A stretch of DNA of 64,000 bases from Parashewanella spongiae (GTDB taxonomy: Bacteria > Pseudomonadota > Gammaproteobacteria > Enterobacterales > Shewanellaceae): assembly GCF_004358345.1 (NCBI RefSeq), contig NZ_CP037952.1:2232001-2296000 (forward strand). The letters run 5' to 3'. This document shows positions 37,188 to 45,906 of this stretch, one piece after another; positions within the stretch are counted from its first letter, which is position 1, and every line of letters begins with the position of its first letter. A model generated the notes under the pieces. That model did not search any database. It had not been told where the DNA came from and saw only the letters and a program-made list of their open reading frames with translations. Made by a program: the position numbers and the translations under genes.

Positions 37188-37607
37188 TTAGTGGTAGGCA
37201 TGAATATCAATCCCAAATTCTACTCGATTGATTAACAAACCTATTACCGTATCGTGCATACTTTCTAACTTTGAAAAACAAATCGTTCTTCGTGCTAATC
37301 TTTTAATCCAAGTTCTAAAATTGAGTTTTTTCCTCTCAATCTTTTGGGTATTAGTTTTTCCTACTTCATGCTGTTCTGGTGGCAAATTTCGCTTATACGC
37401 ACCCCAGTCATCGGTATAATATTTCTTTATGCCTAGTGGCTCGAGCAATGTCTGTAACTCTTTGAAAGCCTCGTCTGTTCTTTTCCCCAAGACATAAGCT
37501 ACAACTGTATTCGTACTATGGTCTATGGCATGCCATAGCCACCTCTGGTTAACCTTTTTACCTACAAATGACCATTGCTCATCGATCTCTGCTTCTTCGC
37601 AGACCAA
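37188..37607 (-). CDS. insB: IS1 InsB' (DDE catalytic part of transposase)
   Basis: 139 codons from an internal ATG. In the -1 frame it is open back to the end of insA. Catalytic-domain landmarks are EIDEQWSFVGKKVNQRWLW (first Asp), YTDDWGAYKR (second Asp) and SKLESMHDTVIGLLINR (Glu). The frame is intact, so the IS may still be active. Confidence 0.88.
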   Translation of the reverse strand: MVCEEAEIDEQWSFVGKKVNQRWLWHAIDHSTNTVVAYVLGKRTDEAFKELQTLLEPLGIKKYYTDDWGAYKRNLPPEQHEVGKTNTQKIERKKLNFRTWIKRLARRTICFSKLESMHDTVIGLLINRVEFGIDIHAYH

Positions 37608-37660
37608 CTCTATATCGATTTCAATGTTTGAGTTGCTATCTCTTTGAGTGTAATTAGGAT

Positions 37661-37999
37661 TTACGTGGACAATGCTCTTTTCTTTTTTTTAATGGCGTTT
37701 ATCACTGTATTCTTGTGTATATTTAACACTCTACCTGTATCCCTTATTCCGCTACCATTAAGTACCATGTCAATGGCTGTTTCTTTTACTCCATCTTCCC
37801 AAGCACGCTTAACATAATGAAGTAAGAATGTTTTTTTCGGGCACTCAGAGTTGGTACATAAATATCTTTGCTGCCCCTTTGGGCTTTTTCCTGCTTTTGA
37901 TATTGAAGTACTTTGACAGTGAGGGCATTGAACATCTACAGAGTGACGCATGATATTCTCTAAAATAAATGAAACTAGAGTGAAACCATGATAGATCAA
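37661..37999 (-). CDS. insA: IS1 InsA (DNA-binding zinc-finger part of transposase)
   Basis: 112-codon frame with an N-terminal zinc ribbon ([18 protein letters not shown], then CTNSECPKK) and a helix-turn-helix ([19 protein letters not shown]). The likely start is the internal ATG giving MRHSVDVQC (37951). InsA alone represses transposition; fused to InsB by -1 frameshifting it forms the transposase. The frameshift run lies at 37682-37690. Confidence 0.88.
   Translation of the reverse strand: MIYHGFTLVSFILENIMRHSVDVQCPHCQSTSISKAGKSPKGQQRYLCTNSECPKKTFLLHYVKRAWEDGVKETAIDMVLNGSGIRDTGRVLNIHKNTVINAIKKKKRALST
37682..37690 (-). promoter_or_regulatory. -1 programmed frameshift site of IS1
   Basis: On the minus strand eight A followed by G lie within the insA codons for NAIKKKK. 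Slipping back one base continues in an open frame ([15 protein letters not shown]) into InsB'. E. coli IS1 uses A6C at the same place. Confidence 0.75.
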
Positions 38000-38021
38000 T
38001 TCACTGCTTCAGCCCACTACC

Positions 38022-39990
38022 AACTTGATTAAGAGCGAAAGCCATCTGCCTATCTACAATAAGCAAGTGGTGTTCATTTTTGATGAATGTCACCGCAGCC
38101 AGTTTGGTGAAGCGCAAAAGAACCTAACAAAAAAAGTTTAAAAAGTATTATCAATTTGGTTTTACGGGCACGCCAATTTTCCCTGACAATGCGCTTGGTG
38201 CAGAGACAACGGGAACGGTATTTGGCCAACAGCTTCACACTTATGTGATCACCGATGCAATTCGTGATGAAAAAGTACTTAAGTTTAAGGTGGACTATAA
38301 CGATGTTCGCCCTAAGTTTAAAAACATTGAAACCGAACAAGACGAAAAGAAACTGAAGGCGGCTGAGATTAAAAAAGCGTTTTTGAATCCTGAACGAATT
38401 CGTGGGATATCTCAGTATATTTTAGATAACTTTAATCAAAAGACGCATCGTGCTTTCATGGGAGCTAAAGGCTTTAATGCTATGTTTGCGGTAAGTAGTG
38501 TGGATGCCGCTAAAGCTTATTATGAAACGTTCTCGAACTTGCAAACAGATGCTAAAAAACCATTAAGAATTGCCACTATCTTCTCTTTTGCAGCCAATGA
38601 AGAGCAAGATGCCATTGGTGATATTGAAGATGAAAGCTTTGAAGTCTCTGCGATGAACAGTTCGGCAAAAGAGTTCTTGAATAAGGCTATTGCTGATTAT
38701 AACGGTATGTTCAAAACGAACTTTGGTGTGGACAGCAATGGTTTTCAGAACTATTACCGTGATCTTGCTCAGCGAGTGAAAAAGCAAGACATCGATTTGC
38801 TTATTGTTGTTGGAATGTTTTTAACGGGGTTTGATGCACCAACACTTAATACGTTATTTGTTGATAAGAACTTACGTTATCACGGATTAATGCAAGCTTA
38901 CTCACGTACAAACCGTATTTATGACGCCACCAAAACCTTTGGCAACATTGTTACTTTCCGAGATTTAGAGCAAGCCACCATTGACTCCATCACACTTTTT
39001 GGTGATAAAAATACCAAAAACGTAGTGCTGGAAAAAAGCTACAAAGAATACATGGAAGGCTTTAACGATAAGGAAGCGAATAAAGCTCGTCGTGGTTTTG
39101 TTGATATTGTTAATGAGCTGCAGGAACGTTTCCCTAACCCTGAAGAAATTGTTAAAGAACAAGACAAGAAGGACTTTGCCAAGTTGTTTGGTGAATACCT
39201 GAGAGCGGAAAACATTCTACAGAACTATGATGAGTTCTCTGCGCTAAAAGCTTCAAAAGATCTTGATACGGATGATGAAAAAGCCGTTGAAGAATTCAAA
39301 GCTAAATACTATTTGAGCGATGATGATATTGCAGAAATGCAACAAGTTGAAATGCCAAGTGAACGAGCTATTCAAGATTATCGTTCCACTTATAATGACA
39401 CCCGTGAATGGTTACGCCGTCAGAAAGAAGGCAATGGTGATGACAAAGGCAAGGGTAAGGGTAAGGGCAAAAATGAGCCAGAAGTCGACTGGGATGACAT
39501 CGTTTTTGAGGTCGATTTACTTAAATCGCAAGAGATTAATTTGGATTACATTCTTGAGTTGATTTTCGTTAACAACAAGAAGAAGAAAAGCAAAGAAGAC
39601 TTAGTTGAAGAAATACGTCGCCTGATCAGAAGTAGCCTTGGAAACCGCGCAAAAGAAAGCTTGATTGTTGATTTTATCAATCAAACAAATTTGGATGAGT
39701 TTGATGATATAGCCAGTATTATCGATGCGTTTTACAAGTTCGCACAAGCCGAGCAAAAACGTGAAGCTGATGACATTATTGATTCTGAACAATTAAATGA
39801 AGAAGCGGCTAAACGCTATATTGCTGTATCACTAAAACGTGAATATGCCAGTGAAAACGGTACTGAGCTGAATTCAGCTTTACCGAAGATGAGCCCGCTT
39901 AATCCGCAGTATAAAACGAAAAAGCACAGTGTTTTTCAGAAGATATCTGTGTTTGTCGAGAAGTTTAAAGGTGTCGGTGGGAAGATCTAG
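38022..39990 (+). pseudogene. hsdR: Type I restriction endonuclease subunit R, 5'-truncated and frameshifted
   Basis: HsdR is the ATP-dependent translocase/nuclease of type I systems. Homology starts directly at the IS1 right end and reads [19 protein letters not shown] (helicase motif II, DECH). It hits a frameshift in a run of seven A at 38128-38134 (six would restore [18 protein letters not shown], motif III region) and continues to 39990. The nuclease domain and Walker A motif are gone and hsdM/hsdS are absent, so restriction is impossible. The later part includes [19 protein letters not shown] and a Lys/Gly-rich linker. The homopolymer indel might be a sequencing error, the truncation is not. 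Confidence 0.9.
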
Positions 39991-40096
39991 TCTGAGCTAC
40001 TACAGCTAATACACTTAAATGTATTCATTCGGCTATATCTGACGCTTCAATTCATGATTAAAGGAAGACAGTTTTATCCACTTTGAATACAAATAA

Positions 40097-40124
40097 GATA
40101 CCCTGCCGCACGCAGCAGGGTATC
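40097..40124. terminator. Hairpin between convergent hsdR remnant and lipoprotein gene
   Basis: Perfect 10-bp stem GATACCCTGC / GCAGGGTATC around CGCACGCA. Similar in loop and stem to the hairpin at 22867-22886. Serves as a likely bidirectional terminator. Confidence 0.6.
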
Positions 40125-40133
40125 AATTTGTGA

Positions 40134-41621
40134 CTATTGAAAGTTAGCTTGGTTCATAAGCTTTAAAATAGGATTATCTGTGATAAAGCAAGATTCTACT
40201 TTTAATGAGTCTACTCTGATTATTACCCCAGGTTCAGTAGACAAAGAGTCTAGATACATTTTCCCAACACCAAAACGATTGTATAGCTCTCTATCTTGAT
40301 CTGGAATATTTGCTAATCCGCTTACCCTCATTTCTATAAATCCATTTTCAAATTTATTGACTATATAACCGTAAACACTTCCCGTAGTTTGATTATCACG
40401 ACAAGAGTTAGAAAAATTGGCATTTGAACAAACTCGATATTTTACGGTTCCTGCATGACAAACTTGGGAACCTTTACCAAATTGTTCTGCTACTCGTTTT
40501 CTTTTTACGTCAACCGAAGCAAGTTTTTTTTGTAGCAATTGTTTAGCTAAGACCAAGCGCTTTTTTTCTTCTATTTCGCGCTTCATATTTTCTTCTCTTC
40601 TTTTCTTGCCTTTGGCAATAGCTATTTGACGTTTTTTTATCAAAGGATCAAGAATCTTTTTATGTTTACGTTGCATTTCAAGCAATTTAACTGAATTCTT
40701 TATAGAATCGTCTCCGATATAAATTCGTTTAATACCATTCAGGTTTCTAAAGTTCATGACTTCATGTTGGCCATTTTTGTTAACAACAATGTTAAGGCCG
40801 TTGATACCAAACGTAGAGGATACATTTAAGGACTCTCTGTGCCTGACAGAAACGGAGTTTAACATTCTATAACGTCCATCTATGAGTAACACACCAATAT
40901 TAGAACCGCTAGCTTCTGGGTAGAAGTCCAGATATGCGACATCTTGAATTGGATAATGGATTGAATTGAATGCACCTCCAAATTCGAGTTCTAAAACGAG
41001 ATTATCTTCTAATGTGCCAAAGTTTAAAAAGTTATATTTTTCTCCATTTTCTAATTCGATAACTCCAGTCACTTTTTGTGTCTTTCTTGACTCGAAGCTG
41101 TCATCAGTTCTCCCGTTTTGCACATTATGTTGATTTGAAAAATATCTTACCCCGAGAGACCAATATTCAGCTCCCGGCGAAAAAACTCTATTAGGAGGGT
41201 TTTTAAATATTCTACTAACCTTTAGACGTCCAGTGGTGGCTTTGTTTGTTGACTTGCAATTCATTATTGTATGTGTTTGAGAATTTGAGTTTATTATTTC
41301 GCCACCATATGTACGACAAAATCGTTCGTAACCATTAATCAGAGCTTGTTGTCCTTTAAGAGCAGATATTTTGCCATCAGGGAATCTTAGTGATGATTTC
41401 CTGTGAGGATCTGTATTTGGATATATCCAATTATTGTACAGTACATACCAATCGTTTCCGTATTTTTGGATTTCGGCATCGCTAAGATAAAGAGCGCTAT
41501 CATTTAATGATTGTGGTATTGGTACTTCTATGTTTGTTCCATTGTCGATTGTTGGTGTAGATAAGCATCCTGTTAAGTTAATGCTCAAAATTAAAACAAA
41601 ATTCACTAAAATTAGTCTCAT
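40134..41621 (-). CDS. Large hypothetical lipoprotein with coiled coil
   Basis: 495 residues. The signal peptide ends in the lipobox INLTGCLS (Cys ~19), so it is a predicted lipoprotein. Residues ~60-320 look beta-rich with repeated LLIDGRY/FRNLNGIKRIYI segments. Residues ~320-395 form a highly charged coiled coil (KKRREENMKREIEEKKRL). The C-terminal ~100 residues contain paired Cys (QVCHAGTVKYRVCSNANF). No family recognised. It is upstream of no gene on its strand and follows two small minus-strand genes. Confidence 0.68.
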   Translation of the reverse strand: MRLILVNFVLILSINLTGCLSTPTIDNGTNIEVPIPQSLNDSALYLSDAEIQKYGNDWYVLYNNWIYPNTDPHRKSSLRFPDGKISALKGQQALINGYERFCRTYGGEIINSNSQTHTIMNCKSTNKATTGRLKVSRIFKNPPNRVFSPGAEYWSLGVRYFSNQHNVQNGRTDDSFESRKTQKVTGVIELENGEKYNFLNFGTLEDNLVLELEFGGAFNSIHYPIQDVAYLDFYPEASGSNIGVLLIDGRYRMLNSVSVRHRESLNVSSTFGINGLNIVVNKNGQHEVMNFRNLNGIKRIYIGDDSIKNSVKLLEMQRKHKKILDPLIKKRQIAIAKGKKRREENMKREIEEKKRLVLAKQLLQKKLASVDVKRKRVAEQFGKGSQVCHAGTVKYRVCSNANFSNSCRDNQTTGSVYGYIVNKFENGFIEMRVSGLANIPDQDRELYNRFGVGKMYLDSLSTEPGVIIRVDSLKVESCFITDNPILKLMNQANFQ

Positions 41622-41665
41622 TTTTATCTCCGTTAAAAATTCAGAAAATTAAATAATTTATGTTT

Positions 41666-41899
41666 TTATTTCTTAAGTGAGAGTAAGGCCAACGAAAATG
41701 AAAGAGCACATTGAATAAGCAGTCCAATTGTTAGTAAATATAAAAGCCATGAATTATCAGTAAGTAAATGAAGCAGTTCTTGGAACTTCAAAAGGGTTGT
41801 ATTAGTCTCTGCAGATACGCTTAATGTTGCTATTGCACAGATAATTATACCTAGTAGCGAGTAAATTCCATTTAGTATAGATAATAGCTTTCCTTGCAT
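41666..41899 (-). CDS. Small two-helix membrane protein
   Basis: 77 residues with helices LLGIIICAIATLSVSAE and LLYLLTIGLLIQCALSFSLA and a Lys end. It lies between the zinc-finger gene and the lipoprotein, all on the minus strand with short gaps, so possibly one transcript. Function unknown. Confidence 0.55.
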   Translation of the reverse strand: MQGKLLSILNGIYSLLGIIICAIATLSVSAETNTTLLKFQELLHLLTDNSWLLYLLTIGLLIQCALSFSLALLSLKK

Positions 41900-41929
41900 T
41901 TTTATTTCCTTTTAAATAAATTAAAATAA

Positions 41930-42493
41930 TTACCGTTCAAATAATGCTAATTCTTCTTTCTTGAGATATTTTCGACTCCAACATGTAGGGAATGTTGAGC
42001 ATCCCCAGAAATAGTACCCTCGACCATCTCTTAGACGCATTTTACTTCCGCATTTTCTACAATCTGGTGTTTGCGCACTTAATGTACTTATTGCTGATGC
42101 AGCAACATGGCTGACATGTTTTTCTTTTGCGCTGGGTAGTTCTTTTCGCTTAGTCGATAATTCTCTTATTTCTTTTAATACCCGCTTAGACACAGCAAGC
42201 CCTTCGGTTTGTTCGACAACGTTATATAAATTAGAGATTGTTTCGTCTACGTCCTCTTGCGTTTGCAGGTATGGGAATTCATCGAGTTCTTCAATAAAAG
42301 TATCGACATTTGAAATTAACTGACCGAGATTCTTTAAATCCAATATTATTTCAGAAGAAAAATCATCTTTGGCGACGTGCCAGTGTTTTCGTAATTGAGT
42401 AAGCAGCACATTGCCATTTTTAACGATGTTACTTTCATTTAACTCTGTTTGAGTGAGCTGCTTGAGCTCTGCTACTGTCTTATCCACATCCAT
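41930..42493 (-). CDS. Hypothetical protein with C-terminal topoisomerase-type zinc finger
   Basis: 187 residues. The N-terminal ~130 are helical and acidic (DFSSEIILDLKNLGQLISNV). The C-terminus holds a C4 zinc ribbon of the type found at the end of DNA topoisomerase I: CRKCGSKMRLRDGRGYYFWG followed by CSTFPTC. Such fingers bind single-stranded DNA. Common among mobile-element accessory genes; the role is not known. Confidence 0.7.
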   Translation of the reverse strand: MDVDKTVAELKQLTQTELNESNIVKNGNVLLTQLRKHWHVAKDDFSSEIILDLKNLGQLISNVDTFIEELDEFPYLQTQEDVDETISNLYNVVEQTEGLAVSKRVLKEIRELSTKRKELPSAKEKHVSHVAASAISTLSAQTPDCRKCGSKMRLRDGRGYYFWGCSTFPTCWSRKYLKKEELALFER

Positions 42494-42659
42494 ATGGCGA
42501 CTCCATTTATATTAAACGGACAAAAGTTAGTTTATATCTGTTATATCAATAAATTAACTTATCACCACATTGATGAAGAAATCAACTTTAGAGTTTGTCT
42601 GATTTAGTCTCGAATAATCGGCATCATTCATAGTTCCAACCAGCGGCAAACGTCGAGTT

Positions 42660-42851
42660 TTAGCATTTCTTATATGCTTCTAGGGCGAATGGCATTTCTA
42701 GTTTGAAACAATCTAGCATTGTGTAATCTTTACAAGGCTCAGCACCAGCTTACAAAAATGAATGTTCGATGTTATTTGCCATTATATATACCAGATCTTC
42801 TAGCGTAGTTGGATCGGTAATTTCTACATTTCGGATAAGTTTCTTTCGCAT
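42660..42851 (-). pseudogene. Short frameshifted gene remnant downstream of ardC
   Basis: ATG 42851 begins MRKKLIRNVEITDPTTLEDL and stops after ~33 codons. Another frame then continues with EPCKDYTMLDCFKLEMPFAL to a stop at 42660. Two plausible protein-like halves in different frames suggest a broken small gene. The start lies 28 bp behind ardC with an AGGG site. The surrounding 42494-42878 gap holds nothing else. Confidence 0.35.
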
Positions 42852-42878
42852 TAATAACCCTTTTGCTTAGGGTTTATG

Positions 42879-43877
42879 TCAATCATGCTCTGCTTGAGCT
42901 TGCGGTTGTGAAATGAGTTGCTTCGATGTTTGGATACTGCTGCTTTCATCAGTTGAAGTTTGAACTTTGGGCTGGACTGTTTGATTTTGATACTCATATT
43001 CCAATACGAATTTGTTAATCTTTTCTGCATCTCTTGATGCCCTTAAAATCTCTTTAGGATCATCTTGCAGCACCTTAATCCAGTGATCGACATAGGCGGC
43101 ATGTTGGCCAAAGTCGTGACCGATTTGAAGTTCGTCGCCGAGCATGAGTGAGCCGATTTCTGCTCGTAATTCTTCTTTGGCGTATGATTCATCACCGAAG
43201 CGACCTGTCATATCTCGGTTAAGTCTGTTTAGGTGTCCTGTGCTGTGGCCAAGTTCGTGAAGTACAGTGGCGTAATATTTATCGTCAGTTGCGAACTGGT
43301 TTCTGGCGGGTAAATGTATGTCATCTGTGGCAGGGCAGTAATAAGCGTTGTTGTATTGGTCGTGATGAATCAGCACGCCTGAGTTTGTTAAGATCTTTTC
43401 AGCTCGTTCGTGTCTTAGCCATTCTGGATGTGTTTTCACTTCGAGCTCTGGCAACCCATCGACTTGTTCAGCGTTAAATACGACAGCAGAAAATACTCTG
43501 GGTTTATCGAGCTTTACATGTTGTTTAATCGGCTTTCCATCGGCACCTAGAATTTTAATACCGTTATTGTCAGTCTTGTCGACAAACTCAGATGTTTTCC
43601 AATATTGTACAATAGTGCCGTGTTGACCTTTTCTGACTTGAGCATCTATTGAGTTAGCTTGTTTATAGGTCATCCATCTTGGATCATCTCGATTTTGCAT
43701 TGCTAACCAAAGGGAATTTGAACCTTTATAGCGTGTGCCACTGAATGGATTGTGAGGTAACCTTGGTACGCCTGATTCCCAAGGCACTTGCCATGGTGCT
43801 GTGCCAGCTTTTAACTGCTCGATGAGTTTATTGGCGATTTGCTCATGATAAGGCGGCTTTTTAGAGTGTTCAGGCAT
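42879..43877 (-). CDS. ardC: ArdC-like antirestriction protein (ssDNA-binding plus zincin domain)
   Basis: ArdC proteins protect incoming single-stranded conjugative DNA from restriction. The N-terminal domain (residues 1-130) shows the family start YHEQIANKLIEQLKAGTAPW and FSGTRYKGSNSLWL. The C-terminal metallopeptidase-like domain carries HELGHSTGHLNRL with an HExxH zinc motif and the downstream Glu in EELRAEIGS. 332 residues is typical. The start follows GAGG in the tail of the preceding broken gene. It is the last intact gene of the minus-strand transfer operon. Confidence 0.9.
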   Translation of the reverse strand: MPEHSKKPPYHEQIANKLIEQLKAGTAPWQVPWESGVPRLPHNPFSGTRYKGSNSLWLAMQNRDDPRWMTYKQANSIDAQVRKGQHGTIVQYWKTSEFVDKTDNNGIKILGADGKPIKQHVKLDKPRVFSAVVFNAEQVDGLPELEVKTHPEWLRHERAEKILTNSGVLIHHDQYNNAYYCPATDDIHLPARNQFATDDKYYATVLHELGHSTGHLNRLNRDMTGRFGDESYAKEELRAEIGSLMLGDELQIGHDFGQHAAYVDHWIKVLQDDPKEILRASRDAEKINKFVLEYEYQNQTVQPKVQTSTDESSSIQTSKQLISQPQAQAEHD

Positions 43878-43880
43878 AGC

Positions 43881-44103
43881 TTAATCCTCATCTTTAGTTG
43901 CAGAAACTGACTCAGCCTCAACTTCTAATTCATTGGCGGGTAATGCTTCGTCTTCTGTCAGTGCATCTTCTTCAAATGCGCCAAGTTCTTCAGCTTCTTT
44001 AGCTGTTAGTTCAACGATATTGCCAGGGATGTTTAGATTGAGTATTAATCAGCTCTTCATCTGGTTGAATATTTTGATTATCAGCTGAGTGATTAGGCTC
44101 CAT
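43881..44103 (-). pseudogene. Acidic fragment gene between virB9 and ardC, possible deletion scar
   Basis: ATG 44103 overlaps the virB9 stop by 11 nt behind GGAGG, exactly where virB10 starts in P-type T4SS operons. It begins MEPNHSADNQNIQPDEELIN and stops after 30 codons. Shifting frame near 44030 opens LNIPGNIVELTAKEAEELGA and a very acidic tail to 43881. The whole is only ~74 codons. I read it as either a frameshifted small gene or the 5' end of virB10 joined to the 3' end of a distant gene by deletion; the second is inference. Confidence 0.45.
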
Positions 44104-45019
44104 GCTTACCTCCCTTTAACTTGCGTTTTATTTTCGGAATGACGGTGGTTTGATATTTCGCTGCAGTTTCAGTGGCAAAGCCTTTATTGAATAAACACAA
44201 GACGGTATTGCCTCGGCGTAACACAAGCTGCTTAACCACTCGCTGAACAACAAGGGTGTTTGGGAAGTGCGGATTGATGTGCGAGTTCACTATGCTTTCA
44301 CTGTTATCAGTCGCGACGGTATACACTGTTGGTAAATCTTGTTTTTGGCTAAATGTAAGGTAGGTAAAACGGCCATCATCAAAGGCTTGCATCGGCAAAA
44401 TAGATTCATCGCCTTTGTAGAAATAATTTTGATTTTTGACTTGAGGTTTTGCGGTTGAACTTAGTTGTTTTTGTAATTGCTGCTTTTCTTCTTTAAGCAA
44501 CTGCTGCTGTTTGTTTCCATTAGGATATTGAAACTGCACCGCAAACATCATGTCGTTAGGATGTGGGTGAGCACCGTTTTTAGACCAATGCGCCGATAAT
44601 TCGAAGTTGTAAACATGTTTGCTGGTCAGTACCGTCATGTTGGTAATGGCTAGTTCAGCTTTGGGTTTGATGAAGATGTGATTATCGACTGGCGTTACTG
44701 ACCACGCATCAGCATCCCCCATAGCGATTTGTTTGATTGATTCTGTAGCATCAAAGGCAATGTCAGTGGAAAAGCCATAATGACCAATCAACTTAACCAC
44801 TTGTTGCTGGTTGTAATTGATGTGTTTAACACGGCTATCGAAGTGACCACCATGCGGTGTTTCTAATGCAAAGGTATTTTGACTAATCAGCACAAACATC
44901 GTCATACCTGCGAAGGCAGGTATCCAGCGTCTTACTTTATCAAGTGAAAACAAAGGCACTAGACTCCCGCATTCGCGAGAGTGACGAAGTTGATGATGAC
45001 TGCTGAAAAAAAAATTCAT
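44093..45019 (-). CDS. virB9: VirB9-family T4SS outer-membrane core protein with repeat-encoded insert
   Basis: VirB9 forms the outer-membrane core complex with VirB7 and VirB10. ATG 45019 follows GGAGGTGATTGAT. The N-terminus is MNFFFSSHHQ, then ~28 residues encoded by an inserted palindromic repeat (LRHSRECGSLVPLF...IPAFAGMT), then the rest of the signal sequence (MFVLISQNTFA). The mature protein starts LETPHGGHFDSRVKHINYN. The typical VirB9 strands DADAWSVTPVDNHIFIKP and HVYNFELSAHW are present. The insertion keeps the frame; whether export still works is open. Confidence 0.88.
   Translation of the reverse strand: MNFFFSSHHQLRHSRECGSLVPLFSLDKVRRWIPAFAGMTMFVLISQNTFALETPHGGHFDSRVKHINYNQQQVVKLIGHYGFSTDIAFDATESIKQIAMGDADAWSVTPVDNHIFIKPKAELAITNMTVLTSKHVYNFELSAHWSKNGAHPHPNDMMFAVQFQYPNGNKQQQLLKEEKQQLQKQLSSTAKPQVKNQNYFYKGDESILPMQAFDDGRFTYLTFSQKQDLPTVYTVATDNSESIVNSHINPHFPNTLVVQRVVKQLVLRRGNTVLCLFNKGFATETAAKYQTTVIPKIKRKLKGGKHGA
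44901..44985. repeat. Palindromic repeat inserted in frame in virB9
   Basis: Double-hairpin repeat: GTCATACCTGCGAAGGCAGG / TATCC, a spacer, and GACTCCCGCATTCGCGAGAG ending GTGAC. Same family as the repeats in MITE B, at 22904 and at 47846. It lies wholly within the signal-peptide-coding part of virB9. Confidence 0.85.
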
Positions 45020-45020
45020 A

Positions 45021-45746
45021 TCAATCACCTCCAGTAGCTTGATCATTACGGTAACTCACCACCTGAAAACCGAGTGGATTTAGTCTTCTGTCTTCCAGCT
45101 TCATTGGCGAATTTCGATAAACAAAAGTGATGGTGGCGACCCAATGTGTGAGAGGATGGTTTTCACCAATTCGCTTGATCTGTTTGTTGTATCGTACAAG
45201 TGCTGTGGTTCGCTTTTCGCCATTGACATCATCATGAGCAATAAAGCTGATGGCATTAATATGAATGTTTACTTGAGCATTCTGGCCGAATTCATTCACT
45301 GGCGCTTTTGAGTTTGACTTAGGATCAGTTAATAAGGCGTAGTCTTGTTGAATAAGCTCGGCCGACATTAAGCCGACTAATGTTCGATCATAACTGCGCG
45401 TTTCCCATTGATAACTTTCTCGATGACGCAGATATTGTCCTAGCCAATATTTATCCATCAACTCTTGAGCTTGCAGCTTGATTTCACCATGACTGGCCAA
45501 TGTCGATATCACATCAACTAAGCCAGTATTGTTATCCACTCGAACTACGAAGGGCTCAATGGTTTTTAGTGGCAGCAAACACACTAAACCAATGCCTTGC
45601 AGCACCGCGATAAGCGTGAACAAGATGCAGCAACGCCAAGCACGCTTTTCAGATTGTTTGATGCGCAGACTGATATCCGCATCCCAGCCTCTGGCTTCAG
45701 CGAAGTATTGATCTGCGAGTTGTTTTTGAGTGAGCGCGTCAGTCAT
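45021..45746 (-). CDS. virB8: VirB8-family T4SS assembly protein
   Basis: A bitopic inner-membrane protein that nucleates the T4SS. ATG 45746 (MTDALTQKQLADQYFAEARG) overlaps the virB7 stop. One helix (CCILFTLIAVLQGIGLVCLL, residues ~38-57) precedes the periplasmic VirB8 domain with WLGQYLRHRESYQWETRSYD and TALVRYNKQI. About 241 residues is normal. It ends 1 bp before the start of virB9. Confidence 0.9.
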   Translation of the reverse strand: MTDALTQKQLADQYFAEARGWDADISLRIKQSEKRAWRCCILFTLIAVLQGIGLVCLLPLKTIEPFVVRVDNNTGLVDVISTLASHGEIKLQAQELMDKYWLGQYLRHRESYQWETRSYDRTLVGLMSAELIQQDYALLTDPKSNSKAPVNEFGQNAQVNIHINAISFIAHDDVNGEKRTTALVRYNKQIKRIGENHPLTHWVATITFVYRNSPMKLEDRRLNPLGFQVVSYRNDQATGGD

Positions 45747-45906
45747 GCTTATTCTCATTTTTTGTTGCAACAGATGAGTGATTTACAGAATTCAAACCTC
45801 TGCCGTTATCTTTACAATGTGGCGGTTTAGGTACACTGCTACAGTGACTTAGATTAAGAACAAGCAGTAAGCTAGTAATCAGTTTCAACAAGTTCTTTTT
45901 CATCAT
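45739..45906 (-). CDS. virB7: VirB7-like small lipoprotein
   Basis: A 55-residue gene. ATG 45906 overlaps the virB6 stop as ATGA and the stop overlaps the virB8 start. The lipobox SLLLVLNLSHC gives a lipid-modified Cys at about residue 22, followed by Pro-rich SSVPKPPHC. The position between virB6 and virB8 and the size fit VirB7, which stabilises VirB9. Sequence conservation of VirB7 is too low for more. Confidence 0.75.
   Translation of the reverse strand: MMKKNLLKLITSLLLVLNLSHCSSVPKPPHCKDNGRGLNSVNHSSVATKNENKHD

Larger units (their letters stand above)
37174..38021 (-). mobile_element. IS1-family insertion sequence, 848 bp, without target duplication
   Basis: The ends are GGTAGTGGGCT at 37174 and AGCCCACTACC at 38021, with imperfect extension inward. 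It encodes InsA and InsB' on the minus strand. The adjacent 8-9 bp differ (GATAAGAG left, AACTTGAT right), whereas IS1 normally makes an 8-9 bp duplication. Both neighbours are truncated genes, so an adjacent deletion or recombination between two IS1 copies is likely. Confidence 0.9.

Noticed and set aside
38022-39990. A functional type I restriction system
   Set aside because: The nuclease and Walker A parts are deleted, a frameshift follows, and hsdM and hsdS are absent.
45529-45830. Plus-strand ORFs over virB8 and virB7
   Set aside because: Shadows of the conserved minus-strand T4SS genes.
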